DNA of 64,000 nucleotides, taken from contig CADAAI010000013.1 of assembly GCA_902785925.1 (NCBI GenBank), positions 38,028-102,027 of the forward strand, read 5' to 3'. Below, in pieces: positions 34,106 to 42,687 of the stretch (positions are counted from its first letter, which is position 1; each line of letters begins with the position of its first letter). The notes beneath the pieces are model-generated. The model made no database searches. It was not told where the DNA came from and worked only from the letters and a program-made list of their open reading frames with translations. A program made the position numbers and the translations under genes. The DNA is from an uncultured Bacteroidales bacterium. GTDB taxonomy: Bacteria; Bacteroidota; Bacteroidia; Bacteroidales; Muribaculaceae.

Positions 34106-35524
34106 ATGAGAAATAATATAATTCTTATCCTATCCGTTATCCTGATGCTTACAGGGTGCGGCCTACATAAAGAGTACACGCCGAATGTCTGGTTGCCTGC
34201 CGAAGATGCTTTCGGTATGACACCGGATGTTAAGATGGCTGAGGGTGACACATCGTTAGGCTCGTTATCGTGGCGCGACTTCTTCACCGATCCACTGCTG
34301 CAACAACTCATTGAGCAAGTACTGGCTAACAATACCGACCTCAATTCGGCTCGCATAGCTATTGAAAAGAGTGAGGCGTCACTAGATGCAGCCAAGAAGG
34401 CCTATCTGCCGTCGGTTTATTTCTCTCCTTCGGGTACTTTATCTAGTTTCGGTGGCAGTAAGGTTTCTGCAACCTACAACGTGCCGCTTCAAATCAACTT
34501 GGATTTAGATGCCTTTGGTTCAATATATAACAAGAAGCATGCTGCAAATGCTGTTCTACTGCAGGCTCAGGTTCGTGAAGAGGCTATACGCGCCAATCTT
34601 ATCTCGGCTGTGGCACAGCAGTATTTCTTATTGCAGTTACTTGACCACCAACTTGATATTTTGACTCTTACCGATAGCTTGTGGCAAGCCTCATTAGAGA
34701 TTGATAAGGTGCTGTGGGAAAACGGAAAGATATATTCAACTGCTGTCAATCAAATGGAATCGTCTTGTATTAATGTGAAGACCCAGATTATTGACACTCA
34801 ACGCAACATACGCGGTGTGGAGAATGCCATCTGCAGTCTTTTGGCCGAAACACCTCACCACATCGAGCGCAGCTACTGGGGCAGTTCGGCTCTGAAAGAG
34901 CCTTCGGATAACAACACAGGACAAAGGATGTTTGATTCGAAGTATATTCAGATAGGAGTTCCGGCAAGTATGCTTGAGCTACGTCCTGATATTCGCCTTG
35001 CCAACTTCGCAATGGAGGAGGCATTCTACAACACTCAGGATGCTCGTGCGGCATTCTATCCCAACATTTCATTGCAGGGAGTTCTTGGGTGGACCAATAG
35101 TGCAGGCGGTGGTGTAGTAAACCCAGGTAAGATTCTGCTTAACGCGTTGGCCTCGCTCACACAGCCTCTCTTTGCAAGAGGTAAGATTAAAGCCAACTAT
35201 AAGATAGCTCAGCTCACTGAGGAAGACTTACAACGCAAGTATGTTCAAACCGTAATTGACGCAGGCAACCAGGTGAATGAGGCATTGGCCGATTGTCAGG
35301 CAGCGCGCGAGAAATATGCTTACTACCATAGACAGATTGAAGTGCTTCATGAAGCTTATATTGGCACTCATGAGTTGATGGATAACGGTAAATCCAACTA
35401 TCTTGAGGTGATTACCGCACAGGAAACTCTACTCAATGCACAGCTCAGTGAGGCCACTAACATGTATAATGGAGCACAAGCTGTGATTGCCCTCTACATT
35501 GCCCTTGGAGGAGCCACTAAGTAG
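34106..35524 (+). CDS. TolC-family outer-membrane efflux lipoprotein
   Basis: A 472-residue outer-membrane efflux factor of the NodT/OprM type. The lipobox LTGC gives Cys18. The two repeated helical hairpin halves are visible: LNSARIAIEKSEASLDAAKKAYLP (in part, ARIAIEKSEASLDAAKKA) near residue 85 and LRPDIRLANFAMEEAFYNTQ-type sequence (LRPDIRLANFAMEEA) near 293. GVLGWTNSAGGGVVNPG lies between beta strands, and LEVITAQETLLNAQLSEA is near the C-terminus. It completes the tripartite pump with the two upstream genes (44-nt gap) and is followed by a strong terminator. Confidence 0.94.
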   Translation: MRNNIILILSVILMLTGCGLHKEYTPNVWLPAEDAFGMTPDVKMAEGDTSLGSLSWRDFFTDPLLQQLIEQVLANNTDLNSARIAIEKSEASLDAAKKAYLPSVYFSPSGTLSSFGGSKVSATYNVPLQINLDLDAFGSIYNKKHAANAVLLQAQVREEAIRANLISAVAQQYFLLQLLDHQLDILTLTDSLWQASLEIDKVLWENGKIYSTAVNQMESSCINVKTQIIDTQRNIRGVENAICSLLAETPHHIERSYWGSSALKEPSDNNTGQRMFDSKYIQIGVPASMLELRPDIRLANFAMEEAFYNTQDARAAFYPNISLQGVLGWTNSAGGGVVNPGKILLNALASLTQPLFARGKIKANYKIAQLTEEDLQRKYVQTVIDAGNQVNEALADCQAAREKYAYYHRQIEVLHEAYIGTHELMDNGKSNYLEVITAQETLLNAQLSEATNMYNGAQAVIALYIALGGATK

Positions 35525-35547
35525 TTGGTGAAGGATAAATAACAAAA

Positions 35548-35578
35548 TGGGGACTTGAAAGAGTCCCCACTTTTATTT
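35548..35578 (+). terminator. Terminator of the RND efflux operon
   Basis: TGGGGACT (35548-35555) pairs perfectly with AGTCCCCA (35562-35569), followed by CTTTTATTT. Confidence 0.85.
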
Positions 35579-35598
35579 CCTGGTTAGTGAAAAAGTGC

Positions 35599-35606
35599 TA
35601 CCTTTG
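35599..35606 (+). promoter_or_regulatory. Promoter core TACCTTTG for the porin-symporter operon
   Basis: An exact TAnnTTTG match 24 nt upstream of the porin start, directly after the efflux terminator. The two operons are therefore transcribed separately. Confidence 0.6.
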
Positions 35607-35629
35607 CAGTCGATAAACCCATTAAGACT

Positions 35630-36811
35630 ATGAGAATTTTTAGAAAATTAATAGTGATGGCACTTGCCATAATGCCTGCGATGGCTCTCGCCGATGATGC
35701 GGCACCAGTTGAAACCGAGAAAAAGAGCTTGAGCGTGAGTGTTTCAACTCTGAACACTAGCGACAGTGCCATCATGGCAACGCGTCCACAGGACGGAGAG
35801 AAGCCCGTGCAACCACTTAACATACATATTGGCCCTAGCAAACTTACTCTTTTTGGATATGCTCAAACTCAGTTTGACATAACGAAGACTGGTCCTGAGA
35901 CCAAGAACTCGTTCACCATGACGCGTATCATATTGATGGCGAATGCTGAGCTCACGCGCAAACTCAGTTTTTTCCTTATGATAGATGCAGCCAGCACACA
36001 GGCGGCTAAGCATCTGCACGAGTATTTTGCGCAGTATGCTTTCATGCCCGAGATCAAGATTAGGGTAGGGCAGTTCAAGACTCCTTACACGCTCGAGAAT
36101 ATTATCTCGCCTACTTTGCTCGGTACGGTTAACCTCAATGAGGGCACTCGTTACATGGCAGGCATCGCAGGCGATCCTCTCTATGGCAACTATGTGGGAC
36201 GCGACTTGGGAGCGATGGTCACTGGCGATGCCGTCAAGGCTCGCGACGGGCACTATTACTTGAACTATAGCCTAGGTGTGTTCAACGGCGCTGGAATGAA
36301 CTTGCGCGACAACAACAAGCACAAGGACGTGGCTGCCATGCTCAACATTTTGCCTACTAAGGATATAACTCTATCAGGGTCGTTTATAATTGGTAAGGGT
36401 AATGCTCAGACCGACGATATGTTTGGAACCATATCTAAAGGTGCCGATTACACGCGCAATCGTTGGAGTGTGGGCGCCGAGGTTAACTATAAGCCATTGA
36501 AACTCCGCACTGAGTATATGCAGGGACGCAACGGCGATATCAACAACCGCGCTTTCTATGCCGAGCTGTGGTGCCGCCTGTTCCGCAATTTCGATGTTGT
36601 GCTCGACTACGACTATCTAGATAAGAACACCGGCCTCTCCAAAGATGCCCGTGACGCTTACCCTGCCTGGACGCGTACTCATAACTATCTTGTGGGATTG
36701 CAATATTGGGTTTACAAGGCTTGCCGCATCAGCACACAATACATCTTCAGCAACCGCAACACAGGCCCCAACACCAAGTCGTGGCTCACTCAGTTCCAGA
36801 TTGCTTTTTAA
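35630..36811 (+). CDS. Porin (Porin_O_P-like outer-membrane channel)
   Basis: A 393-residue outer-membrane beta-barrel. The signal peptide ends MALADDAAP (near residue 20). A 40-residue linker precedes the first strand (KLTLFGYAQTQFDI). The segment YFAQYAFMPEIKIRVGQFKTPYTLEN-like (YAFMPEIKIRVGQFKTP) near residue 145 is characteristic of the OprP/Porin_O_P family. Alternating strands continue to an aromatic C-terminus (LTQFQIAF), the expected insertion signal. The family includes anion-selective porins, but the specificity here is unknown. Only 33 nt separate it from the bile-acid-symporter-family gene, so the pair probably moves one substrate across both membranes. Confidence 0.85.
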   Translation: MRIFRKLIVMALAIMPAMALADDAAPVETEKKSLSVSVSTLNTSDSAIMATRPQDGEKPVQPLNIHIGPSKLTLFGYAQTQFDITKTGPETKNSFTMTRIILMANAELTRKLSFFLMIDAASTQAAKHLHEYFAQYAFMPEIKIRVGQFKTPYTLENIISPTLLGTVNLNEGTRYMAGIAGDPLYGNYVGRDLGAMVTGDAVKARDGHYYLNYSLGVFNGAGMNLRDNNKHKDVAAMLNILPTKDITLSGSFIIGKGNAQTDDMFGTISKGADYTRNRWSVGAEVNYKPLKLRTEYMQGRNGDINNRAFYAELWCRLFRNFDVVLDYDYLDKNTGLSKDARDAYPAWTRTHNYLVGLQYWVYKACRISTQYIFSNRNTGPNTKSWLTQFQIAF

Positions 36812-36844
36812 TCTTGAAACGAATAACAAACAACCAATAATGAT

Positions 36845-37690
36845 ATGAACACAATTTGGATTGTACTGCCCATTTTGACGCTGCTCATGTTTGAGCTAGG
36901 ACTGAACTTAGAATTTGAGGATTTCAAATTGTTTAAATACCGTCCCAAACCAGTGATTGCTGGTCTTGTGGGGCAGATAATCGTGCTGCCAGCTTTGGCG
37001 TGGCTCATTGGGTGGGCATTCAAGCTGGATCCCATTTTTCTCATCGGCTTTGTCCTGATTGCTTGCTGCCCTGGTGGTAGTTCGTCGAACGTGTTCTCGA
37101 TGATAGCCAAGGGTGATGTGGCGCTTTCGGTATCGCTCACGGCGTGCAGCAGCATTATCACGCTCTTTACCGTGCCTCTTATCCTAGAATGGGTAACAGC
37201 TAGTGCAGAATCTGAAGTTAATGTACATTTGCCGGTGGGCAAGCTCGTGATGCAGAACCTTGTGCTCATGTTCTTGCCCATCATTATTGGTATTATTGTG
37301 CGAAAGAGGTCCTATTGGGTGGCCAACAAAATCCACAAAGTGCTCTCGAAGATTGCCTTCCCAGCACTCATCTTCCTTGCGACTGTATTCTTTATCCAGA
37401 ACCGTGATGCGATAATCGATAAGTTTGGCCAGCTTGGTCTTTCTATTACTGTGCTAATTCTGCTTGCTATGGCTTGTGGTGTGGGACTCGCATGGGCTAT
37501 GCGCGTCAACACACGTGAGCGCCGAACCATTGTTATCGAGATTGGTATGCAGAATGCCGCTCAGGCCATAGCTATCGCTAGCAGCCCATTGGTGTTCAAC
37601 AACGACACTATTGCTATACCTGCTATCATCTATGCCCTCATGATGAACATCATCCTAATCATCTATGTGGCAGTGGTCAAAAACCGATAG
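36845..37690 (+). CDS. Bile acid:sodium symporter (BASS) family transporter
   Basis: A 281-residue inner-membrane protein with nine or ten predicted spans, the size of bacterial ASBT/BASS proteins. The sodium-site core regions are recognisable: LIACCPGGSSSNVFSMIAKG (about residues 73-92) and ERRTIVIEIGMQNAAQAIAIA (in part, IEIGMQNAAQAIAIA) near 225. The final span is MMNIILIIYVAVVKN. BASS members carry bile acids, pantoate, keto acids or other organic anions with sodium, so the name does not prove bile-acid transport. It forms an operon with the porin and is followed by a hairpin terminator. The neighbouring RND pump makes a bile or organic-anion context plausible. Confidence 0.9.
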   Translation: MNTIWIVLPILTLLMFELGLNLEFEDFKLFKYRPKPVIAGLVGQIIVLPALAWLIGWAFKLDPIFLIGFVLIACCPGGSSSNVFSMIAKGDVALSVSLTACSSIITLFTVPLILEWVTASAESEVNVHLPVGKLVMQNLVLMFLPIIIGIIVRKRSYWVANKIHKVLSKIAFPALIFLATVFFIQNRDAIIDKFGQLGLSITVLILLAMACGVGLAWAMRVNTRERRTIVIEIGMQNAAQAIAIASSPLVFNNDTIAIPAIIYALMMNIILIIYVAVVKNR

Positions 37691-37715
37691 AAATCAATTA
37701 ATTCATTGATTTTTT
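37691..37715 (+). terminator. Terminator of the porin-BASS operon
   Basis: AAATCAAT (37691-37698) pairs with ATTGATTT (37705-37712), with a T-rich 3' arm, immediately after the stop codon. AT-rich but well placed. Confidence 0.55.
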
Positions 37716-37748
37716 CGAGAATACTATTTTAATAGAGAAAATATTGTT

Positions 37749-37803
37749 TATCTTTGCATTGTGAAACGGAGGGCGCAGGCTTTGGAACTCAACTCCTTCG
37801 TTT
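37749..37803 (+). promoter_or_regulatory. Promoter core and 5'-UTR hairpin of the CHB_HEX_C protein gene
   Basis: TATCTTTG (37749-37756) matches the -7 consensus. The expected transcript begins with a 9-bp stem, AAACGGAGG (37764-37772) with CCTTCGTTT (37795-37803), with one wobble. This leaves an approximately 90-nt leader before the ATG at 37854 and argues against a start at 37761. Confidence 0.5.
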
Positions 37804-37853
37804 GCTTGGCGATTAACTACTTAATAACTAAATTCTTAACTAAACTCGTTTTT

Positions 37854-40556
37854 ATGAAAAAAGTTTTATCTCTCATGATGATGTTCATGCTCGCAATTGG
37901 AGCATGGGCAGGTGAAGTGACGTATACCTTTTCGACTAATGGTAGTATATCTGGATTTCCAACTACCACGGATGAAGGGTTCACATTCTCTTATGAAGGT
38001 GGTGGAAATGCCCCGGCATTTTATGACGGACATGTCAGATTTTATCAATACAACGTAATCAAGATTCAAGGAGAGAAAACCATAACTAAAATGGTTTTTA
38101 CTAAAACTCAAGGTGATTTTTCGTTGTGGTCAACCGATGTTGGTGAGTGGAATGATGGTGAATGGACAGGATCGGCTAATACGATTACTATTACCCATGC
38201 CCAAGGGGCACAGATTAGGGTATCGCAAGTAGTAATTTATTATGAAGATGGTGGTACAACTCCTGCTGTTGCTACTCCAGTTATTTCTGGCGAGACTCCA
38301 TTTGACGAGAACACCGAGGTAACAATCACCTGTGCTACCGCGGGAGCTTCGATTTACTACACCCTTGATGGCGCTACTCCAACAAATGCTTCTAATGAGT
38401 ATTCTGGAGCATTTGAGCTTACTGAGACTACTACCGTTAAGGCGATTGCCTATGACGACGCAACTGGTGCTGCCTCAAGCGTTGCCACTAAGGAGTTTGT
38501 GAAAGAGGAGCCAGTCGTTTTAACAAACGTTGCAACAGTAGCTGAGTTTAAAGCTCTTGCTGATGATACTGAATTTAAATTTACTGGAGAATTGATAGTC
38601 GGAGCTCAATCCGGTGCTTATCTTTATCTCCAAGATTCTACAGATGGCATGTTGGTTTATGGCACTATAGACCAAACTTATAATAGACTTGCCGCTGTTC
38701 CTGGAGGATGGACTGCTAAGAAGATTACTTTCCACGGTGCTCCTGAGGCTGCTGAACCATCTGGTTTTGCTGCATCAACTTTGGATTATGATCTCGCACC
38801 TGAAGAGATGACAATTGCCCAAATAACTCTTGATAATGCTTTTGAGTATGCAATCATTAGTGGCGCAACTGTAATCAAGGGTTCTGGTAAAAATGGTACA
38901 ATCACTGTTGGTGAAGCGACTGTTGCAATGTACAACCGCTTTAATATAGATATACCAACTGATGGCAACGTTTACGATATAGTTGGTATTACAGGTTATT
39001 TTGATGCTCCACAGTTCATGCCTCTCGAGTTTGTTCCTCAGGCAGTTGATGTTGCTACTCCCGTTATCGAGGGTGAGACCCCATTCGTTAGTTCTACAAC
39101 TGTAACTATCACTTGCGAGACCGAAGGCGTTTCGATATACTACACTATCGACGGTACTGAGCCAAGCAACCAGTCAACCGCCTATACTGCTCCATTTGAG
39201 CTGACCGAGAGTGCTACCGTTAAGGCTTATGCCTATGACGCAACTGGTGCAGTTTCGGCTCTTGCTACCAAGGAGTTTGTAAAGAAGATCTCTTGCGCTA
39301 CAGTATCTGAGATTCTTGCTCTTGAAAACAACACCACCTTTGCCTTCACTGGTGAATTAGTAGTAATTGGCCAAGCAGGACAAAGACTTTATGCTCAAGA
39401 TGAGGCTGGCGATGGTATCTTCTTCTATGGCACAGCTCCTTCTTACGAAATGTACGATGTTATCCCTGCTGGTTGGAGTGCAAAACGTACTACTTATAAG
39501 GGTGCTCCTGAGCTCGCAAACATGACAGACATGGCCGAGGCTACAGAGACTGCTGAGCTTACCGCTGCTGAGATGACTCCCGCCGAAGTTACCGTTGATC
39601 CATATAACTTGTTCTTCTATGCCGTTATCAAGGGTGCTACTATCGAGGATGGCAATATTGTAGTTGGTGATAATAGTGTTGCTATTTACGATCGCTTTGG
39701 TGTAGCTACACCTGATGATGCTGAGGGCAAGATTTACGACATTTATGGTGTTCCAAGCTGGTATGAAGGTGCACAATTCTTCCCAATTGAGTTTGTTGAG
39801 GTTGTCGAAAAGACCGAATCTCCTGAGATTGCTTATGTTGAGGGCGATACCGAATATCTCATCTTTGTGAATGGTGTTGGTGAGCTTAAGCTCTATGTTG
39901 AAGACATGGAAGTAGAGATTCCTTACGTGGTTGTACGAACCAACGAAGACCAAACCATCACTTTTGTAGCAACCGCTCAGGAGGAAGGTAAGGAAATCAG
40001 TGATCCTACAGTGTTGACCATTATCGTACCTAAGTTGGAGATTTCAGAAATTGAGCAGCTCTTTGTGGTTGGTACATTCAATAGCTGGAGCCAGGAAACC
40101 GGTATGATTGAACTCATTGAGAACGAGAACAACGAATTTGTTGGTGATGTAGAGCTGGAGGCCGGTGCTGAGTTCAAACTCTTCACTCCTTATGGAGATG
40201 GCTTGAAGTGGTTCGGTGGAGTAGACGAAAACAATGTTGGCTACTTCCTCATCAACAGCGACATGCTTGAAACTCCTATCACTCTCATTGAAGGCGCAAA
40301 CTTCCGCGTTGAAGAGGCAGGCAACTACAATATTACTGTTGCCGAAGCTGAGAGCAAGGGCGTTCAAGAGCCTCTCGTAATGACTATCAAGAAGAATACT
40401 CCCGAAGCTATCGAGGCTATCAACATGGAGAACGTTAAGGCCGTTCGCTACTACAACGTTGCTGGTGTTGAGAGCTTAACTCCATTCCAGGGTGTCAACA
40501 TCGTGGTTCGCGAGATGACCGATGGAACCAAGAACGTTACCAAGATGATGAAATAA
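37854..40556 (+). CDS. Secreted protein with two CHB_HEX_C/OB-like modules and a carbohydrate-binding-like domain
   Basis: A 900-residue secreted protein; the start MKKVLSLMMMFMLAIGAWA is a clear signal peptide. Residues about 25-135 are a beta-rich domain. Two copies follow of a module made of a chitobiase C-terminal-like (CHB_HEX_C) domain (about 139-218 and 401-475, with SIYYTLDGATPTN and SIYYTIDGTEPSN) and an OB-like domain (about 225-395 and 476-650, each with FKFTGEL or FAFTGEL and a KKITFHGAPE or KRTTYKGAPE segment). Residues about 733-830 (FVVGTFNSWSQETG) resemble SusE/F or isoamylase-like carbohydrate-binding folds. The last 40 residues (AVRYYNVAGVES to NVTKMMK) look like a T9SS-type tail. 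Polysaccharide binding on the cell surface is inferred. No catalytic domain is seen. Confidence 0.8.
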   Translation: MKKVLSLMMMFMLAIGAWAGEVTYTFSTNGSISGFPTTTDEGFTFSYEGGGNAPAFYDGHVRFYQYNVIKIQGEKTITKMVFTKTQGDFSLWSTDVGEWNDGEWTGSANTITITHAQGAQIRVSQVVIYYEDGGTTPAVATPVISGETPFDENTEVTITCATAGASIYYTLDGATPTNASNEYSGAFELTETTTVKAIAYDDATGAASSVATKEFVKEEPVVLTNVATVAEFKALADDTEFKFTGELIVGAQSGAYLYLQDSTDGMLVYGTIDQTYNRLAAVPGGWTAKKITFHGAPEAAEPSGFAASTLDYDLAPEEMTIAQITLDNAFEYAIISGATVIKGSGKNGTITVGEATVAMYNRFNIDIPTDGNVYDIVGITGYFDAPQFMPLEFVPQAVDVATPVIEGETPFVSSTTVTITCETEGVSIYYTIDGTEPSNQSTAYTAPFELTESATVKAYAYDATGAVSALATKEFVKKISCATVSEILALENNTTFAFTGELVVIGQAGQRLYAQDEAGDGIFFYGTAPSYEMYDVIPAGWSAKRTTYKGAPELANMTDMAEATETAELTAAEMTPAEVTVDPYNLFFYAVIKGATIEDGNIVVGDNSVAIYDRFGVATPDDAEGKIYDIYGVPSWYEGAQFFPIEFVEVVEKTESPEIAYVEGDTEYLIFVNGVGELKLYVEDMEVEIPYVVVRTNEDQTITFVATAQEEGKEISDPTVLTIIVPKLEISEIEQLFVVGTFNSWSQETGMIELIENENNEFVGDVELEAGAEFKLFTPYGDGLKWFGGVDENNVGYFLINSDMLETPITLIEGANFRVEEAGNYNITVAEAESKGVQEPLVMTIKKNTPEAIEAINMENVKAVRYYNVAGVESLTPFQGVNIVVREMTDGTKNVTKMMK

Positions 40557-40584
40557 GAAGAGATAAATCTTTCATAAATTGAGA

Positions 40585-40619
40585 AAATGCCTGGCGCAAC
40601 TCGCGCTAGGCATTTTTTT
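40585..40619 (+). terminator. Terminator after the CHB_HEX_C protein gene
   Basis: AAATGCCTGGCGC (40585-40597) pairs with GCGCTAGGCATTT (40603-40615) with one internal mismatch, then a T run. Confidence 0.88.
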
Positions 40620-40736
40620 ATAATCATATTCAAGTGGGCTCGTGTGATTATTACCTACGCCAAACATTTTGACACCATAATCAAACCTTTTCTCAATTTT
40701 TTCCATCTCTTGTTTTTATATCACTATAAAAATAAG

Positions 40737-40744
40737 TATATTTG
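40737..40744 (+). promoter_or_regulatory. Promoter core TATATTTG
   Basis: An exact TAnnTTTG match 37 nt upstream of the ATG at 40782. TTG at 40710-40712 is at a longer-than-usual 24-nt spacing. Confidence 0.5.
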
Positions 40745-40781
40745 CAAATTAGTACAATAATAAAAAAATAGGAACTTGATC

Positions 40782-41651
40782 ATGAAACGTATTCTTCTAC
40801 TTGTACTCATCTCAGTTTTTCTAAATATACATTCATATGCTCAACATCTTACATATTCTGATTTTATGCGCTTGGCAAAAAATGATCGTTGGTCTATAGT
40901 TCATGATTTTTTATCATCTAAAGGATTTGTGTATTCTGGAAAGAAAAGTCTTAAAATTGTTTGGTCAAGAAATTGTACAATAACAGTATTTAGCAATGAT
41001 GGTGCTTTAGAGTGGTCAAATGATCCGTTTTATGAAATTGTAATTATTGAGACACAAAAAGAAATAAATAGTAGGATTGTTAATTATTATTTCCCTTTTG
41101 AAACTACTTATAACACATTTTTACAAACTGTGAAGAATAATGGTTATAAATATAATCATGAGGATATAAGTGATGATAATATTTCTACAACTTATTTTAA
41201 AGTTAATAAAATACGCGGGAAAGAATATATGGATATGTTTATTTTCCATTCTAGAAAGAACAATCAGTTTTATATATCTTACTTTCCACCTTTTGATATT
41301 GAAGATTACGAAAGGCAAAATTCAGAAATAAAAAGTAATCAGAATGTTGATGCCGATAGATATAAGAATGAATATGCCGAAGGAGATATAGGTTCCCCCA
41401 TAATTGATGGCCTTGATGGTTATGGCTTAGAATATTTCCCTACAGCAAAATGTCCTGGTCCAGGCACAGTTGTTGTAAGAGTTATAGTATCACCTAGAGG
41501 AATTGTAACAAAAGCAACTATTGTTGGCGGTTCGAATAATAATAATCGAGCTCGCGAAATTTGCATTAATCTTGCAAAAAAAACTCGTTTTTGTGTGCCA
41601 AGCACTCAAACATCCGACAAAATAGGTACAATAACTTATACCGTTAAATAA
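40782..41651 (+). CDS. AT-rich secreted protein with a TonB C-terminal-like domain
   Basis: A 289-residue protein from ATG 40782 (an in-frame TTG two codons upstream is less likely). A signal peptide, MKRILLLVLISVFLNIHSYA, is followed by an N-terminal domain of about 150 residues that I do not recognise (MRLAKNDRWSIVHDFLSSKG). The C-terminal 70 residues (GTVVVRVIVSPRGIVTKATI) match the pattern of TonB C-terminal domains, in which a Gly-x-Val strand precedes a helix and a final strand. No transmembrane anchor or Pro-rich linker is present, so it is not a classical TonB. Codon use is strikingly AT-rich (many AAT, AAA, TTT and ATA) compared with flanking genes, suggesting recent acquisition. Confidence 0.7.
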   Translation: MKRILLLVLISVFLNIHSYAQHLTYSDFMRLAKNDRWSIVHDFLSSKGFVYSGKKSLKIVWSRNCTITVFSNDGALEWSNDPFYEIVIIETQKEINSRIVNYYFPFETTYNTFLQTVKNNGYKYNHEDISDDNISTTYFKVNKIRGKEYMDMFIFHSRKNNQFYISYFPPFDIEDYERQNSEIKSNQNVDADRYKNEYAEGDIGSPIIDGLDGYGLEYFPTAKCPGPGTVVVRVIVSPRGIVTKATIVGGSNNNNRAREICINLAKKTRFCVPSTQTSDKIGTITYTVK

Positions 41652-42384
41652 TCTTTTTTGCAAGACTTCTGAAATTTGAATTATACTATATAGAGAAAAT
41701 CAACAGTTTTGAATGCTTCCTAGTTGCCTACAAAATGGAGGGGTCTTTTGGGAGAAAATGATATCCTTTACAACAACAATCGGTTAAGCTCCGAATGTAT
41801 AAATGAACACTTGCCCATGTCTTATTCTTTAAGTTAGGGCTTTTTTTAAAATTTGCGAAATCTCAAACGTTCCGAAAGCATCTTCATGCAGTTCGTTCAC
41901 GTCTTTGTTGAGTTTATTCATAATAAAATCGCCATTTACTTGTCAAACTGTATGTCCACTGATTGATCGAAGGCGAAAATGGCGTTAAGAACGAAAGGAA
42001 TTTTTGCCTCTTTTCCTGTTTCTTTATATTAGTGGGTTTTCAAGTAATGTGTCATGAGTGTGTATACATGATTTAAAAAACATAGGCAAGGCTGCTCAAT
42101 TGAACGTTCATGGGCATCAGTTCGCCAAGATTTTGCTGCACATGCTATGTTAATTAAAAGGATTGAGAAGTTAGATTTCGTAAGGTCATCCGATAAATGA
42201 GCGCGTTCGGCCGACGAATTTCGTACAGAACCCTTGAGTACCATCCAAGTTAGGTTTCTGATACAAAGTTACTGCCATTGCACTTGCTCCACAACCGACT
42301 AAAGGTCGCAATAGCAATCTAAAACGTCTTTTCCCGTTATTTTCTTTTATGGTTGCTGTGCTTAGTTTTTGCCCATGCTATATG
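41652..42384. other. AT-rich gene-free stretch with decayed minus-strand coding fragments
   Basis: No intact gene is visible. Three short minus-strand fragments look protein-like: 41829-41921 (30 residues, MNKLNKDVNELHEDAFGTF), 42029-42244 (71 residues, with SWRTDAHERSIEQ) and 42186-42278 (30 residues, MAVTLYQKPNLDGTQGF, which begins like Bacteroidales HU-like proteins). They are in different frames and broken by stops. They may be remnants of a decayed mobile element or accessory gene; I cannot name it. No terminal inverted repeats were found. Confidence 0.4.
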
Positions 42385-42392
42385 TAACTTTG
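42385..42392 (+). promoter_or_regulatory. Promoter core TAACTTTG for the 48-residue gene
   Basis: An exact TAnnTTTG match 43 nt upstream of ATG 42435. TTTTTG at 42366-42371 is too close to be a standard -33 element. Confidence 0.5.
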
Positions 42393-42434
42393 CATTGTGA
42401 AAGTTAATATCAACCCCAAAAAAATAAGACTATT

Positions 42435-42581
42435 ATGAACGACATCGACACTATCAATCCTTGCGCTTTGAGCGACAACGATATCGCTTGCGTCAGCCCA
42501 AGCATTAACACAGCTTTTAATGTTCTAGGCATTATGTTCTTCGTGAGCTTTATGGCTTATTTAGCTCTGCACTGTATTTAA
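42435..42581 (+). CDS. Small single-span membrane protein (48 residues)
   Basis: ATG 42435 opens a 48-codon frame ending at TAA 42581. The N-terminal half is polar and acidic (MNDIDTINPCALSDNDIACV), with three cysteines overall. Residues about 28-46 (FNVLGIMFFVSFMAYLALH) form one hydrophobic span. A consensus promoter core sits upstream, and codon use resembles the core genes rather than the AT-rich island. The function is unknown; small single-span proteins often regulate larger membrane complexes. It converges on the FMN-binding protein gene, with a shared hairpin between them. Confidence 0.6.
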   Translation: MNDIDTINPCALSDNDIACVSPSINTAFNVLGIMFFVSFMAYLALHCI

Positions 42582-42626
42582 CTCTAATCTCTCTTCAAGA
42601 AGATATAACCGCAGCAACTAAAAGGA

Positions 42627-42668
42627 AGAAAAAAAAGGAGCAAGAACCTGAAAAAAGTTCTTGCTCCT
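42627..42668 (-). terminator. Strong terminator between the 48-residue gene and the FMN-binding gene
   Basis: AGGAGCAAGAAC (42636-42647) pairs perfectly with GTTCTTGCTCCT (42657-42668). A-rich sequence on the left gives an 8-T run on the minus strand, so it mainly terminates the FMN-binding gene. Confidence 0.85.
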
Positions 42669-42687
42669 TGTGTGTTTTGCACAAAAC

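Noticed and set aside
36845..37690. Proof of bile-acid transport by the BASS protein
   Set aside because: The family also carries pantoate, keto acids and other anions, so the family name alone does not define the substrate.
41652..42384. Intact insertion sequence
   Set aside because: Fragments are short, in different frames, and no terminal inverted repeats or target duplications were found.
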